A stretch of DNA of 64,000 nucleotides from Eubacteriaceae bacterium (GTDB lineage: Bacteria > Bacillota > Clostridia > Lachnospirales > Lachnospiraceae). Shown here piece after piece: positions 8,024 to 16,648 of this stretch. How positions within the stretch are numbered: position 1 is the stretch's first letter; every line of letters starts with the position of its first letter. The stretch is taken from the NCBI GenBank assembly GCA_902362875.1, contig CABIYF010000015.1, forward strand, positions 1-64,000. Direction: 5' to 3'. The translations under genes were made by a program, and so were the position numbers. The notes under the pieces are model-generated. The model was not told the origin of the DNA. It made no database searches and saw nothing but the letters and a program-made list of their open reading frames with translations.

Positions 8024-8686
8024 TTATTCTGTTCTCATTTTAAATCCAATTCCCCAAACAGCTTCAATATAATCTTTTCCACTTATATCACGAAGTTTTT
8101 TTCTTAAATTACTAATGTGCATTTTTAATGAGCTTTCAGTACAGTCTGGTGTGTCCTCACTAATTTTTTCTAAAAGAAATGACTTTACAATAACTTGCTT
8201 CGGATTTTGTATTAACAATTTCAAAATAGCATATTCCGTTCTCGTCAGTTTTACTTTTTTGTCCTCTATGAACACTTCATAAGTAAATGTATCCAATGTA
8301 ATATCTTCAAATTCTAATGTTCTGTTTAATGAGGGTGTTTTAACTCTAAGTGCAACAGTAATTCTTGCCAATAATTCTTTTGTATCAAAAGGCTTAGTAA
8401 CATAATCAACTGCACCACCAAGTAAAAGAGATACCTTATCTTCAACATCTACTTTTGCACTCATAACAATAATGGGAATATCTGATATTTGTGGTAATAA
8501 TTCTTCCCCAGACAATCCCGGTAACATTAAGTCTAGCAAAATCAAATCTGGTTTTGTATCTGCTAAAAATAATAATGCTTCTGTACCAGAGTAAGCATGG
8601 GAAACCATATATCTTTCATGTACTAAAACTTCGTCCAACATTTTGTTTATATGAATATCATCATCAACAATTAAGATATGCTTCAT
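8024..8686 (-). CDS. OmpR-family response regulator of ICE cargo
   Basis: A protein of about 220 residues: receiver domain (HILIVDDD, phosphoacceptor in LILLDLMLPG, KPFD lysine) and a C-terminal winged helix (LTRTEYAILKLL, SSLKMHISNLRKKL, VWGIGFKM). The ATG at 8686 is chosen because GGAG lies eight bases upstream; upstream GTG and ATG codons are too close to it. It has its own promoter (8719-8747). The repeats at 7981-8021, directly after its stop codon, are the likely target. Confidence 0.92.
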   Translation of the reverse strand: MKHILIVDDDIHINKMLDEVLVHERYMVSHAYSGTEALLFLADTKPDLILLDLMLPGLSGEELLPQISDIPIIVMSAKVDVEDKVSLLLGGAVDYVTKPFDTKELLARITVALRVKTPSLNRTLEFEDITLDTFTYEVFIEDKKVKLTRTEYAILKLLIQNPKQVIVKSFLLEKISEDTPDCTESSLKMHISNLRKKLRDISGKDYIEAVWGIGFKMRTE

Positions 8687-8718
8687 TTTCATCACTCCAT
8701 TATATTTGATATGAAATA

Positions 8719-8747
8719 ATTATACCGTTATGCAGTATGCTCTACAA
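8719..8747 (-). promoter_or_regulatory. Sigma-A-type promoter of the two-component/ABC cassette
   Basis: On the minus strand TTGTAG (8742-8747) and a perfect TATAAT (8719-8724) are separated by exactly 17 bases, about 33 bases before the response regulator start. It gives the cassette transcription independent of the transfer operon. Confidence 0.65.
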
Positions 8748-8768
8748 TATAATTTTTACTCGGCAATC

Positions 8769-9152
8769 CTATTTTTTCTGTTGTCCCTGCGGTGTAGGGT
8801 TCTGTGGATTACCTGCGTTCTGATTGCCTTTATTCTTCAACACAATATCCTCTGCCTTTACATACCAGTCCACATCTGCACCTGTATAGGTTTTTCGTGA
8901 TACCGTATCGGCTACTGGATTGACAAGTTCCACAACTGCATTGTACGGAAATTCCCTTAACGGTACTTCTGGCGGTACGGACACGGGGATAATTCCACCA
9001 TGCAGACTGCACTTCAAATCATAGATACGCTTTTTAAGCTGGGTACTCGGTGTCCCGTCCTCATTCTGCAAGAACACATCACGCACCGCTGTAAATTTTA
9101 ATTCTCCAAATGTTTTCTCTTTGTCAATAACAAACCCGTTTGATAATCTCAT
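8769..9152 (-). CDS. YdcP family protein (Orf22-like)
   Basis: A 127-residue protein of the DUF961/YdcP family found next to the coupling ATPase in Tn916-like elements. It shares its fold-pattern with the next gene (FGELKFTAV here, FGTLEFAGE there; VELVNPVAD here, VKLVNPKLY there), so the two are paralogues. The C-terminal 20 residues are a Gln/Asn/Pro-rich tail. Function is unproven; an accessory role in DNA processing is usually assumed. The cargo cassette now separates it from the FtsK-like gene. Confidence 0.85.
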   Translation of the reverse strand: MRLSNGFVIDKEKTFGELKFTAVRDVFLQNEDGTPSTQLKKRIYDLKCSLHGGIIPVSVPPEVPLREFPYNAVVELVNPVADTVSRKTYTGADVDWYVKAEDIVLKNKGNQNAGNPQNPTPQGQQKK

Positions 9153-9167
9153 AAATGCTTCACTCCT

Positions 9168-9494
9168 TTACTTTTCTTCAACTGCTACAATATCATCAGC
9201 AAGCAACACATAATCGGTATGTCCCATATCCCCGATTGCGTAACCTCTGCCGTATAACTTCGGATTGACAAGTTTTACTTTCTGTTCATACTTGAAATGC
9301 TTTTCGCCAGCCTGCACGGGAATTTCCACCACAACATTTTCCCCTCTCTGCACATCTGAATAAAGGTTATAGCTTCTTCTTGCGAAAAATCTGCGGTTAT
9401 CTTTATCTCTGTCAAAAACATGGTCGCTTTCGCCTGCAAATTCAAGAGTTCCAAAAGACTGTGCCATATCTGGCACGACATATTTCATTTCCAT
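9168..9494 (-). CDS. YdcP family protein (Orf23-like)
   Basis: A 108-residue DUF961/YdcP protein beginning MEMKYVVPDMAQSFGTLEF, as in Tn916 Orf23. It lies 15 bases upstream of its paralogue and is probably co-transcribed with it. The start has GAGG nine bases upstream. No catalytic motif is visible. It marks the beginning of the conserved transfer module. Confidence 0.85.
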   Translation of the reverse strand: MEMKYVVPDMAQSFGTLEFAGESDHVFDRDKDNRRFFARRSYNLYSDVQRGENVVVEIPVQAGEKHFKYEQKVKLVNPKLYGRGYAIGDMGHTDYVLLADDIVAVEEK

Positions 9495-9720
9495 ATTGTT
9501 TTACCTCGTTTCTTTCTATTTTTGATAAGTTTTTTGATTGTGATTTCTTATTCTGGCGGTTCGGGAAGTACCAGCAATCCCACCGATAGTAAAGGGTAAA
9601 ATCAATGCTTACGCACCCTTGACTATCCGTGTTCTTGCAGGTTGTTGGCAGACAAGCCAGAATAAGCGGAAGTCTGCCGTTTGACAGCTTCGGCGGAGAG
9701 CGTGATTTTCCTTTTCTCAT
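9442..9720 (-). CDS. Doubtful leader ORF upstream of orf23
   Basis: An open frame of 92 codons beginning MRKGKSRSPPKLSNG that runs 53 bases into the orf23-like gene in another frame. Composition is basic, with Cys and Trp scattered as in a random translation, and no family is recognised. The 240-base stretch may instead be an untranslated leader of the transfer operon. It is listed so that the region is not left blank. Confidence 0.2.
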   Translation of the reverse strand: MRKGKSRSPPKLSNGRLPLILACLPTTCKNTDSQGCVSIDFTLYYRWDCWYFPNRQNKKSQSKNLSKIERNEVKQYGNEICRARYGTVFWNS

Positions 9721-9732
9721 ACCATTACCGCC

Positions 9733-12700
9733 TTATGATTTCTTCATTTTACGGCGTTTGTAGAAGAAGATACCTGCCAGTCCAGCACCAGAAGTTAAAA
9801 GAAGTACAAGCAGTTCGTAAAGGTTGGTGTTATCGCCCGTTTTGGGACTGTCGCTAGGTCTGCTAGGCTTTTCTGGTGTCTGTGGTGTTTCGGGTTTCTC
9901 TGGTTCTTTTGGGACTTCTGGTTTTTCCTTAAAGGTAATCGTCTGTCCCTTATCCTCAATATCCTTATGCTCGGTAACTTTCTTCGGCTCGTCTGGATTG
10001 CTTAAATCGTACAATTCTTCAAAAGTTACAAGCTGTTTTCCGTTAAAAGAAGTAGCGTCAAAAGTAAAGGCAACTTCTACTTTCATGTTTTCGCTGTCAG
10101 CGGTAAAAGTGTAATCACTTTCCACACGCTTTCCATTGATAAGAAGTTCTGCATTTTCTTTTTTCAACATCTGCCAGCCCTTTAACTGATATTTTGTGCC
10201 GACTTCTAAGCCCTCTAAAGTAACCGTATCAATGATTGTAACGTCTTTTCCAGCTTCAAGCTCTTTGTTGCCGTCCTTATCGGTAGCAGTCGTATGAATT
10301 TTGATGATACGCTCTGTGATAAGTACCGTCTGCCCGTCGTCCTCAATGTCTTTGTGTTCCGCAACTTTTACGGGTTCGTCTGGATTGCTGAAATTATACA
10401 ATTCTTCAAAGGTAACAAGGTTCTTGCCACCTAAAGCAGACGCATTGAATGTATAGGAAATTTCCACTTTCATTTCCTCATCATCAGCGATAAAGGTATA
10501 GTTGTTTTCTACACGTTTCCCGTCAATGATAAGCTCGGTGTTTTCTTCCTTTAACATCTGCCAGCCTTTGAGCTGATATTTTGTGCCTTTTGTAAGTCCG
10601 TCCAATTTGACTGTATCAACGATTGTTACCTCTTTTCCTGCAAGGATAGTCTTTTCGCCGTCCTTGCTGGTCGCTGTGGTATGGATAGAGATTTCTTTTT
10701 CGTATTCATCAGTCAGCGTCCCTAAATCAACCACAAGGTTATTTCTTGATACCACGATTTCAAAAGGTGGGATAAGTTCAAAGCCTTTGTTACTGTCACA
10801 ACGCATTTCTTCAATGATATAGGTATCATAAGGTAATGCACCCTTGCTGTCGTCTGGTTCAGAAATCCCAAACCACACACCGTCCTCGCTGGTCTTGCCT
10901 GCGTTTGTATTGTGCTTATGAGAAGCCCAGTCAGCAGAAGTGGAGAATTGCCCGTTATCATCAGTTACCACGACATGATTTTCGCCCGTCGTCTTGCTTG
11001 TGATCCTAAAAGGAACATCAGCAAGACGCTTGTGTGTGCCTGCACCGATTTTCACGCCCTCAATATCCCCACGCTTAATCTGATTGTAGATAGAATGGGC
11101 TTTGTCGGTTAAGTCCACAATTTTTCCATTTTCTGTGATTGTAAAATCAATCGGTTTTGCACCGTCAGTCAAATATCCGTTTGGAGCTTCACTTTCAACG
11201 ATACGAAACTTTCCATAAGGTAAAAGGTCGGCAGAAGTAGAAGCGACACCCTCAATATCGGTACGAATTGTCTTTACCACTTCATTTTTTTTGTATAGCT
11301 TGCCCTCAACCAATACTGCATTATCTTTTAAGGAAATGATGTCAAAGGCAGTATCTTTCAAAGTGGCACTTCCTTGTGGCTTTGTATCGCCCGTTTCTAA
11401 ATCTCGTTTCTGAATTTTGACACCGCCACGGATAACCTTGTCAGAAACGGAAAACTGGTTACTTCCAGATAATACGGCAAGGTCGCCGTCCTCGGTAATC
11501 TGTGTTACATATAAGCCCTTAATCTGTTCGGACTTATCGCCAGCCTGCATATATGCACCGTCAAGTAAGTAGCCATTTGGAGCTTTCGTTTCTTCAACGG
11601 TTAGTGTTCCAAGTGGAAAAACGGCTTTACCGTCTTGCATATAGAAGCTGTCGCCAGACACCTTGTATGCGTCCGCTAATTTTGTGATGTAGTGGGTTGT
11701 CCCATCGCTGTCTGTTTCAGCGATTGTCTTTGTAACCCATGTACGAGTAGCTTCGGCAGGGAGATTGTCTTTAGTATAGAAGCCTGCATAATACTTCCAT
11801 GTAAATTCCGCACCTGCTAGAGAAGCGTTTCCTTGCGGATTGTCTTTCTGTGTTTCCATGTCAATCTTGAAAAGCTCAATCAAAGTGTCCGTTACTTTTG
11901 GCGTATCAGATACGTTCAATGTCGCTGTCTTTCCAGCTTCAATCTTTAAGGAATATACAGTTTTATCTACTTTATATCCTGCTGGTGCGGATAATTCCTT
12001 GATATAGACTGTGCCTGCTTTTACCTCTACAACATCTGTATTTCCGTTTTCATCAGTCGTAAGGGTGGCAAGCTGTTTCGTGCAGTCCTTATCAGAAAAG
12101 ACACCGTAGATTGCACCAGCGACAGAGTAATTCCCGTTACTGTCTGTAATGCTGGTATTACTGGAAGTCTTTTGTAGTTTCGCATTTCCGACATTCAGTT
12201 TCGCCCAGAATTGTCCTAATTCCTGCCCCTCGCCAGAGTAGATATAACCGCCACATTCATAGCGTCCTTTATTCTCTTTGACAAAGGCTTTTGCACCAGA
12301 GAAAACTTCGTCCTGTGTTGCCTTTGGAATTTCATCATAAGAAGCTCGCACGTTATCACATTGCCAGCCAAGATGTACGCTCAATCTCTGCCAGACAACA
12401 CATTGTTCCAACAGATAGACTTGCTTGTAATTCAGTTCCTTGTGAGCTTCGCCATACTGTTTGACATACTCTAAGGATAACGCCACATCTGAAATCTGGT
12501 CGGCACTCATGCGTGAGCTTGCGTCAGCTCTGGTCTTGTAACCATTTTTGAAATCTGTATTGATGTCAATACAATAGGCAGTTTCGCCCTCAACTTTCAT
12601 CATGCCCTCATTGAATGTAGAACCGATAGAACCGTCATTCATTACTTTTTCAATGATACCGACACGCTCTGCACTTTCCGTCCAGTATTGCTTACTTTCT

Positions 12701-12786
12701 GCATGAACGGGTGTACTCGGTAAAGCAGTAACGACAGTTGCAAGAGCTAAGAAGCCCGTACACAATCGCTTTAATATCTTTTTCAT
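9733..12786 (-). CDS. Thioester/VaFE-repeat surface-anchored protein with SPKTG motif
   Basis: A 1017-residue cell-wall adhesin. The ATG at 12786 (GGAG upstream) gives a clean signal peptide ending near VHAES; 26 codons of open frame before it are not used. A thioester domain follows, with likely Cys72 (AYCIDIN) and Gln128 (EQCVVW). Several Cna-B/SpaA-like domains come next (SAPAGYK, KAPNGYL and EAPNGYL near their ends), then two tandem VaFE repeats of about 130 residues (each with KYQLKGWQML, LVTFEELY and HKDIED-GQT) that should form Thr-Gln ester bonds. The C-terminus has a Pro-rich linker, a variant sorting signal SPKTGD, a membrane helix and KRRKMKKS. It may mediate covalent adhesion to host or mating partner. 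Confidence 0.88.
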   Translation of the reverse strand: MKKILKRLCTGFLALATVVTALPSTPVHAESKQYWTESAERVGIIEKVMNDGSIGSTFNEGMMKVEGETAYCIDINTDFKNGYKTRADASSRMSADQISDVALSLEYVKQYGEAHKELNYKQVYLLEQCVVWQRLSVHLGWQCDNVRASYDEIPKATQDEVFSGAKAFVKENKGRYECGGYIYSGEGQELGQFWAKLNVGNAKLQKTSSNTSITDSNGNYSVAGAIYGVFSDKDCTKQLATLTTDENGNTDVVEVKAGTVYIKELSAPAGYKVDKTVYSLKIEAGKTATLNVSDTPKVTDTLIELFKIDMETQKDNPQGNASLAGAEFTWKYYAGFYTKDNLPAEATRTWVTKTIAETDSDGTTHYITKLADAYKVSGDSFYMQDGKAVFPLGTLTVEETKAPNGYLLDGAYMQAGDKSEQIKGLYVTQITEDGDLAVLSGSNQFSVSDKVIRGGVKIQKRDLETGDTKPQGSATLKDTAFDIISLKDNAVLVEGKLYKKNEVVKTIRTDIEGVASTSADLLPYGKFRIVESEAPNGYLTDGAKPIDFTITENGKIVDLTDKAHSIYNQIKRGDIEGVKIGAGTHKRLADVPFRITSKTTGENHVVVTDDNGQFSTSADWASHKHNTNAGKTSEDGVWFGISEPDDSKGALPYDTYIIEEMRCDSNKGFELIPPFEIVVSRNNLVVDLGTLTDEYEKEISIHTTATSKDGEKTILAGKEVTIVDTVKLDGLTKGTKYQLKGWQMLKEENTELIIDGKRVENNYTFIADDEEMKVEISYTFNASALGGKNLVTFEELYNFSNPDEPVKVAEHKDIEDDGQTVLITERIIKIHTTATDKDGNKELEAGKDVTIIDTVTLEGLEVGTKYQLKGWQMLKKENAELLINGKRVESDYTFTADSENMKVEVAFTFDATSFNGKQLVTFEELYDLSNPDEPKKVTEHKDIEDKGQTITFKEKPEVPKEPEKPETPQTPEKPSRPSDSPKTGDNTNLYELLVLLLTSGAGLAGIFFYKRRKMKKS

Positions 12787-12821
12787 AAGTCTAATGCTCC
12801 TTTCGTTTTGAGTAATAAAAT

Positions 12822-12876
12822 AGCCGTCCAATAAGAACGGCTGGAAATAGAAAAGGAACGTCATGTTAGGCGTTCC
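12822..12876 (-). terminator. Tandem terminator-like hairpins upstream of the surface-protein gene
   Basis: On the minus strand GGAACG (12871-12876) pairs with CGTTCC (12855-12860), followed by TTTTCTATTT. Then AGCCGT (12837-12842) pairs with ACGGCT (12822-12827), followed by ATTTTATT. Both lie within 90 bases before the start codon. They may block transcription coming from the chromosome or act as attenuators. Confidence 0.55.
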
Positions 12877-12975
12877 ATAGTCTATGAAATATTAAATTTT
12901 TCTTGTTTCAATACTGATGTGCTGTACCATATCTTTGCATATCTAAGAAAACTAGCGTATCAAGGCTCATTCGTT

Positions 12976-12996
12976 AGTAGTAAATAAGTAGTAAAT
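12976..12996. repeat. Direct repeats resembling integrase arm sites near the ICE end
   Basis: AGTAGTAAAT occurs twice, at 12976-12985 and 12987-12996, eleven bases apart. Tn916 integrase binds short direct repeats of similar AT-rich sequence inside each transposon end. The location between the last element gene and the chromosomal amidase fits such arm sites. The 13060-13090 stretch that follows (TTTTTACGTGAAAAATTTTA) is the best candidate for the element terminus. Confidence 0.4.
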
Positions 12997-13166
12997 TGAT
13001 GTGTTTGTTTCCTTGAAAATGCTGATAGATACTGTGTTTTAGCGGATAATCAGATTTTTATTGTGTTTTTACGTGAAAAATTTTAAAGGAATTTAAACAA
13101 AGTGATTAGAAGTACAAAAAAAGCAAGAAATATGGTATCCTAAAGACTGGAAAGGGGACCGATGAC

Positions 13167-13973
13167 ATGAGTAAAATTGCAATTGCACAGACAACATCTT
13201 CAGAAAATTGGAGAGATAATATACAGAAAGCAAAACAATTTGTAAAGAAGGCAGAAGAAGAAAAGGCACAGGTGATCGTCTTTCCAGAGTATTTTATGAA
13301 TTATTATCCAGATGTGGATCATAAATATGTAGAAAAATCACAGACTATGCTGGGTGATTTCATGAAAGAGATGAAAAAACTGGCACAGCAGTCTAAGATG
13401 TGGATTATTTTTGGAATGAATGAAGAAACAGTGGACAAAACAAAAAGTTATAATACGATGGTAGTTCTCGATGAAAAAGGAAAGGTTGTTTCTTCTTATA
13501 GAAAGACACATTTGTTTAATGCATACAAATGGCAGGAATCAAGAGATACATTAAAAGGACCAAAGTTATTTGAACCGGTTATGACTCCGGTAGGCAGGAT
13601 CGGACTAGGAATATGCTATGATCTGCGATTTCCGGAACTGGCGAGATATGAAGCCTTGGCAGGAGCACAGATTATGATCTACCCTTCCGCATGGGTCAAA
13701 GGAGAAGGCAAATTTATGCAGTGGGAAACCCTCCTTCGTGCGAGAGCAATTGAGAACGAGATGTACGTGCTTGGATGCTGCCACTATAGTGAACAGCATT
13801 ATATGGGACGAAGCACAGGCTTTGGACCAGATGGAAGCAGATTATATTTAGGGGAAGAGAAAGAACAGATACTATATGCATCCATAGATGTGGAACAGAT
13901 CAAAGCAGTGAGGAAAGAAAATCCTGTATTTGAAAACAGAAGGGAAGATTTATTTCTGGAAAAACAGGTTTGA
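13167..13973 (+). CDS. Carbon-nitrogen hydrolase (nitrilase superfamily amidase)
   Basis: A 268-residue enzyme of the nitrilase superfamily with the full catalytic triad: Glu41 (FPEYFM), Lys113 (YRKTHLF) and Cys150 (GICYDLRFPE). The DLRFPE motif and short length fit the amidases related to omega-amidase and deaminated-glutathione amidase, which release ammonia from small amides. The exact substrate is not visible. The start has GGGGACC upstream. It is the first chromosomal gene next to the conjugative element, whose insertion may have replaced part of its upstream region. Confidence 0.9.
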   Translation: MSKIAIAQTTSSENWRDNIQKAKQFVKKAEEEKAQVIVFPEYFMNYYPDVDHKYVEKSQTMLGDFMKEMKKLAQQSKMWIIFGMNEETVDKTKSYNTMVVLDEKGKVVSSYRKTHLFNAYKWQESRDTLKGPKLFEPVMTPVGRIGLGICYDLRFPELARYEALAGAQIMIYPSAWVKGEGKFMQWETLLRARAIENEMYVLGCCHYSEQHYMGRSTGFGPDGSRLYLGEEKEQILYASIDVEQIKAVRKENPVFENRREDLFLEKQV

Positions 13974-14054
13974 TGATTTTAAGAATTAAGGGACAATCTA
14001 GAATACGACAATTTAAGAGACAATAATAGGGCAGGAATAAGAAAGAGGTATCAA

Positions 14055-16001
14055 ATGGAAGGAAAGAATATAGTAAAAAAGGCAGCGATCGGGGCAGCAC
14101 TTATAGTTGCAGCAGCCGGGGCTGTATTATTTTATAAGAATAACATCGCAATGAATCCAGGGGAAACCCTGTTAAAATATATGTCATATGCAGAAGATGG
14201 AGAGTATGAAAAGATGTATGCTCTTCTCGATGAGGATAGTCAAAAAGGAATTACAAAAAAAGAGTTTATCAAAAGAAACAAAAATATATATAAAGGCATC
14301 GGATTAAAGACACTCGATGCAACCGTAACGTCCAAGAAGAGGGAAACTACGGTCACTTACCATGTAAAAATGAGAACAAGTGCCGGGGTTGTCACTTATA
14401 ATAATAAAACTGTGTTTGTGAAGGAGAACAGAAGATACCGCATGGAATGGGATGATTCCGTGATCTTTCCACAGCTTGGAGCAGAAGATAAGGTGAGAGT
14501 CAAAACACTGCGTGCAAAACGAGGAACGATCAAGGATGCCAGTGGAAAAGCACTCGCAGTACAGGGAAAGATTTATTCGGTAGGATTTGTTCCAGGGAAG
14601 ATGGATCAGAATTCAGTGAAACTTGCTTCAAAGAAATTAGGAATTTCCAAAGAAGAAATTGAAAAGAGACTGGAACAAAAATGGGTTACCGAAGATTCCT
14701 TTGTGCCATTGACAAAGTTAAAAGAGTATTCAGCTGATTTATTAGATGTCAAAGGAATTATCGTATCAACAGAAACAGGAAGAATCTATCCATTAGGAGA
14801 GGCAGCAGCACATCTGGTGGGCTATATGCAAAATGGAGAAGGAAAAGCAGGTCTTGAAAAACTTTACGACAAGCGGCTCAGCGGAAAGGACGGCCTTGAA
14901 ATCTACATCGAAGATTCCAATGGGCAAAAGAAACAGGAACTTGCAGTAAAAGCACAGACAAACGGAAAGAATTTAAAAACAACGATCGACAGCAGTCTGC
15001 AAAAAAGTATTTATGAACAATATAAGAATGATAAAAGTGTGCATACGGCGATCAATCCGTCAACAGGAGCCGTAAAAGCACTGGTAAGCACACCATCCTA
15101 TGATGCACAGGCATTTATTTTAGGAATGACACAGGAAAAATGGGACAAGATCAACAATGACGAAAGACACCCAATGCAGAATCGTTTCAAAGGAACGTTT
15201 GTACCAGGTTCATCCATGAAACCGATCATAGCAGCCATCGGATTAAGCCAGAAGAAATTCACCGCTAGTGAAGACTTTGGCAGCAGTGGAAAACGCTGGC
15301 AGAAAGACAAAAGCTGGGGTGGATATTATGTGACGACATTACATGATTATAAAGATCATAATTTACAAAATGCACTAATCTACTCAGATAATATTTATTT
15401 TGCAAAAGCAGCATTAAAGATCGGAAAAGATACACTAAAAGACCAGTTTGACAATCTTGGATTCGGTAAAACGATGGACTTTACATTTGGTCTGACAGCA
15501 TCATCTTATGGAAGCGACGGATTCACATCAGAGATTCAGCTGGCAGACAGCGGATACGGCCAAGGAAAAATGATGGTAAATCCAGTCCATATGGCTGCAA
15601 TCTACACAGCATTTTCAAATGATGGAAACATGATAAAACCATATCTGATCCGCGAAAAACAAAATAAAAAACAGATATTAAAAGAAAATGTATTCTCAAA
15701 AGATGCAGTAAACACTGTAAATACAGCAATGCGTCAAGTAATCAGCAATCCAAATGGAACAGGACATGCAGCTAATATAGAAGGCATCCAGCTTCGTGGC
15801 AAAACTGGAACAGCAGAGATCAAACAGACACAGACAGATACAAAGGGAACAGAGCTTGGCTGGTTTGTAACCATCATGCCAAAGACAAATAAGAAAGACG
15901 CCCTAGAGCTGATATCCATGACAGAAGATGTGAAAAAACGAGGAGGAAGTGGATATGTCGTCAACAAAACGAAGAAAATCTTACAAGAATATCTGCAGTA
16001 A
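14055..16001 (+). CDS. MecA-like class B penicillin-binding protein
   Basis: A 648-residue D,D-transpeptidase that cross-links peptidoglycan outside the membrane. Residues 8-27 form the membrane anchor. An NTF2-like MecA_N domain (about 33-145) is followed by a PBP dimerisation domain (about 150-310) and the transpeptidase domain. The active-site motifs are SSMK (Ser near 386), SDN (near 445) and KTG (near 582). Domain order is as in MecA/PBP3-type proteins, though this does not by itself imply beta-lactam resistance. Its last 47 bases overlap the downstream lipoprotein gene, suggesting translational coupling. Confidence 0.93.
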   Translation: MEGKNIVKKAAIGAALIVAAAGAVLFYKNNIAMNPGETLLKYMSYAEDGEYEKMYALLDEDSQKGITKKEFIKRNKNIYKGIGLKTLDATVTSKKRETTVTYHVKMRTSAGVVTYNNKTVFVKENRRYRMEWDDSVIFPQLGAEDKVRVKTLRAKRGTIKDASGKALAVQGKIYSVGFVPGKMDQNSVKLASKKLGISKEEIEKRLEQKWVTEDSFVPLTKLKEYSADLLDVKGIIVSTETGRIYPLGEAAAHLVGYMQNGEGKAGLEKLYDKRLSGKDGLEIYIEDSNGQKKQELAVKAQTNGKNLKTTIDSSLQKSIYEQYKNDKSVHTAINPSTGAVKALVSTPSYDAQAFILGMTQEKWDKINNDERHPMQNRFKGTFVPGSSMKPIIAAIGLSQKKFTASEDFGSSGKRWQKDKSWGGYYVTTLHDYKDHNLQNALIYSDNIYFAKAALKIGKDTLKDQFDNLGFGKTMDFTFGLTASSYGSDGFTSEIQLADSGYGQGKMMVNPVHMAAIYTAFSNDGNMIKPYLIREKQNKKQILKENVFSKDAVNTVNTAMRQVISNPNGTGHAANIEGIQLRGKTGTAEIKQTQTDTKGTELGWFVTIMPKTNKKDALELISMTEDVKKRGGSGYVVNKTKKILQEYLQ

Positions 16002-16641
16002 ACTGCTTGCAGGAACACTCCTGATCTTCAGTATGATTACATTGACAGCCTGTGGAACAACAAAGGCAAAAGAAACAAAAAACCAGACAAAAGAAACCAA
16101 AAAATGGGAGCCGTTAAAGATATCAGAACAAGAAAAAACACAGGCACAAAAAGAAGTCAAACAAATCTCAACAATCTGCCAGAACATAAAGATCGACAAA
16201 AATAAAGTGACAAAAAAAGATCTTGAAAATCTATATCAGATTTTAACAAAGAAAGGCTATCCAACCGCCCAGGTCGGCCAGGAAAGCCACGGCACAAAAA
16301 ATGCACCAGTTAAATTTAAACCTTCCAAGACAAGCCATGGTGATAAGCTGAAAACGTTTTACAAACAAGCAAAAGCAGGAAAAACAGCAGACGTAACCCT
16401 TCTCCAGCAAAACACTTCCGGAGGCTTCGCAAGGATCAAACTCGAAAGCCGCCAAGGAAAAACAACAGGCATTCTGACAACGATTTACCGGGAAGAAGAT
16501 GGAAGCTTATCGATCAGTGAGATGGTGAAATATAAGGTTAAGATGTTGGAACTGAGCGAGAAGGATGTTTTGACGTTGGAATTTTATTTATCAGATCAGG
16601 CGGAACTGCAGACGGATGGGGTGATGAGGTTTCAATTGTGA
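15955..16641 (+). CDS. Lipoprotein of unknown function coupled to the PBP
   Basis: A 228-residue protein with a signal peptide and lipobox (LTAC, cysteine about residue 33), so it should be lipidated and surface-bound. The mature part is Lys/Thr-rich and ends in a compact domain (ILTTIYREEDGSLSISEMVKYKVKML). It may belong to a DUF found in Lachnospiraceae, but no function is assigned. The ATG at 15955 has AGGAGG eight bases upstream; the GTG at 15949 does not. The gene starts inside the PBP gene and may act with it in the cell wall. Confidence 0.75.
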   Translation: MSSTKRRKSYKNICSKLLAGTLLIFSMITLTACGTTKAKETKNQTKETKKWEPLKISEQEKTQAQKEVKQISTICQNIKIDKNKVTKKDLENLYQILTKKGYPTAQVGQESHGTKNAPVKFKPSKTSHGDKLKTFYKQAKAGKTADVTLLQQNTSGGFARIKLESRQGKTTGILTTIYREEDGSLSISEMVKYKVKMLELSEKDVLTLEFYLSDQAELQTDGVMRFQL

Positions 16642-16648
16642 AATTGTA

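Larger units (their letters stand above)
1..13090. mobile_element. Left part of a Tn916/Tn1549-superfamily integrative conjugative element
   Basis: Gene order on the minus strand (YdcP, YdcP, FtsK-like ATPase, oriT, MobT relaxase, DUF3789-like, TcpD, ArdA, TcpE) is the conserved conjugation core of Tn916-family elements, read from the orf23 end toward orf17. The integrase end and the rest of the transfer genes lie beyond the left edge. The right boundary is inferred: element genes stop at 12786, direct repeats resembling integrase arm sites lie at 12976-12996, and an AT-rich stretch at about 13060-13090 precedes a chromosomal amidase gene. The exact end base is not established. Confidence 0.85.

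Noticed and set aside
9442..9720. 92-codon frame upstream of the orf23-like gene
   Set aside because: No domain, poor composition and a long overlap with a better gene; kept only as a doubtful entry.
12787..12864. 26-codon N-terminal extension of the surface protein
   Set aside because: It crosses a terminator-like hairpin and would bury the signal peptide; ATG 12786 has a proper ribosome site.
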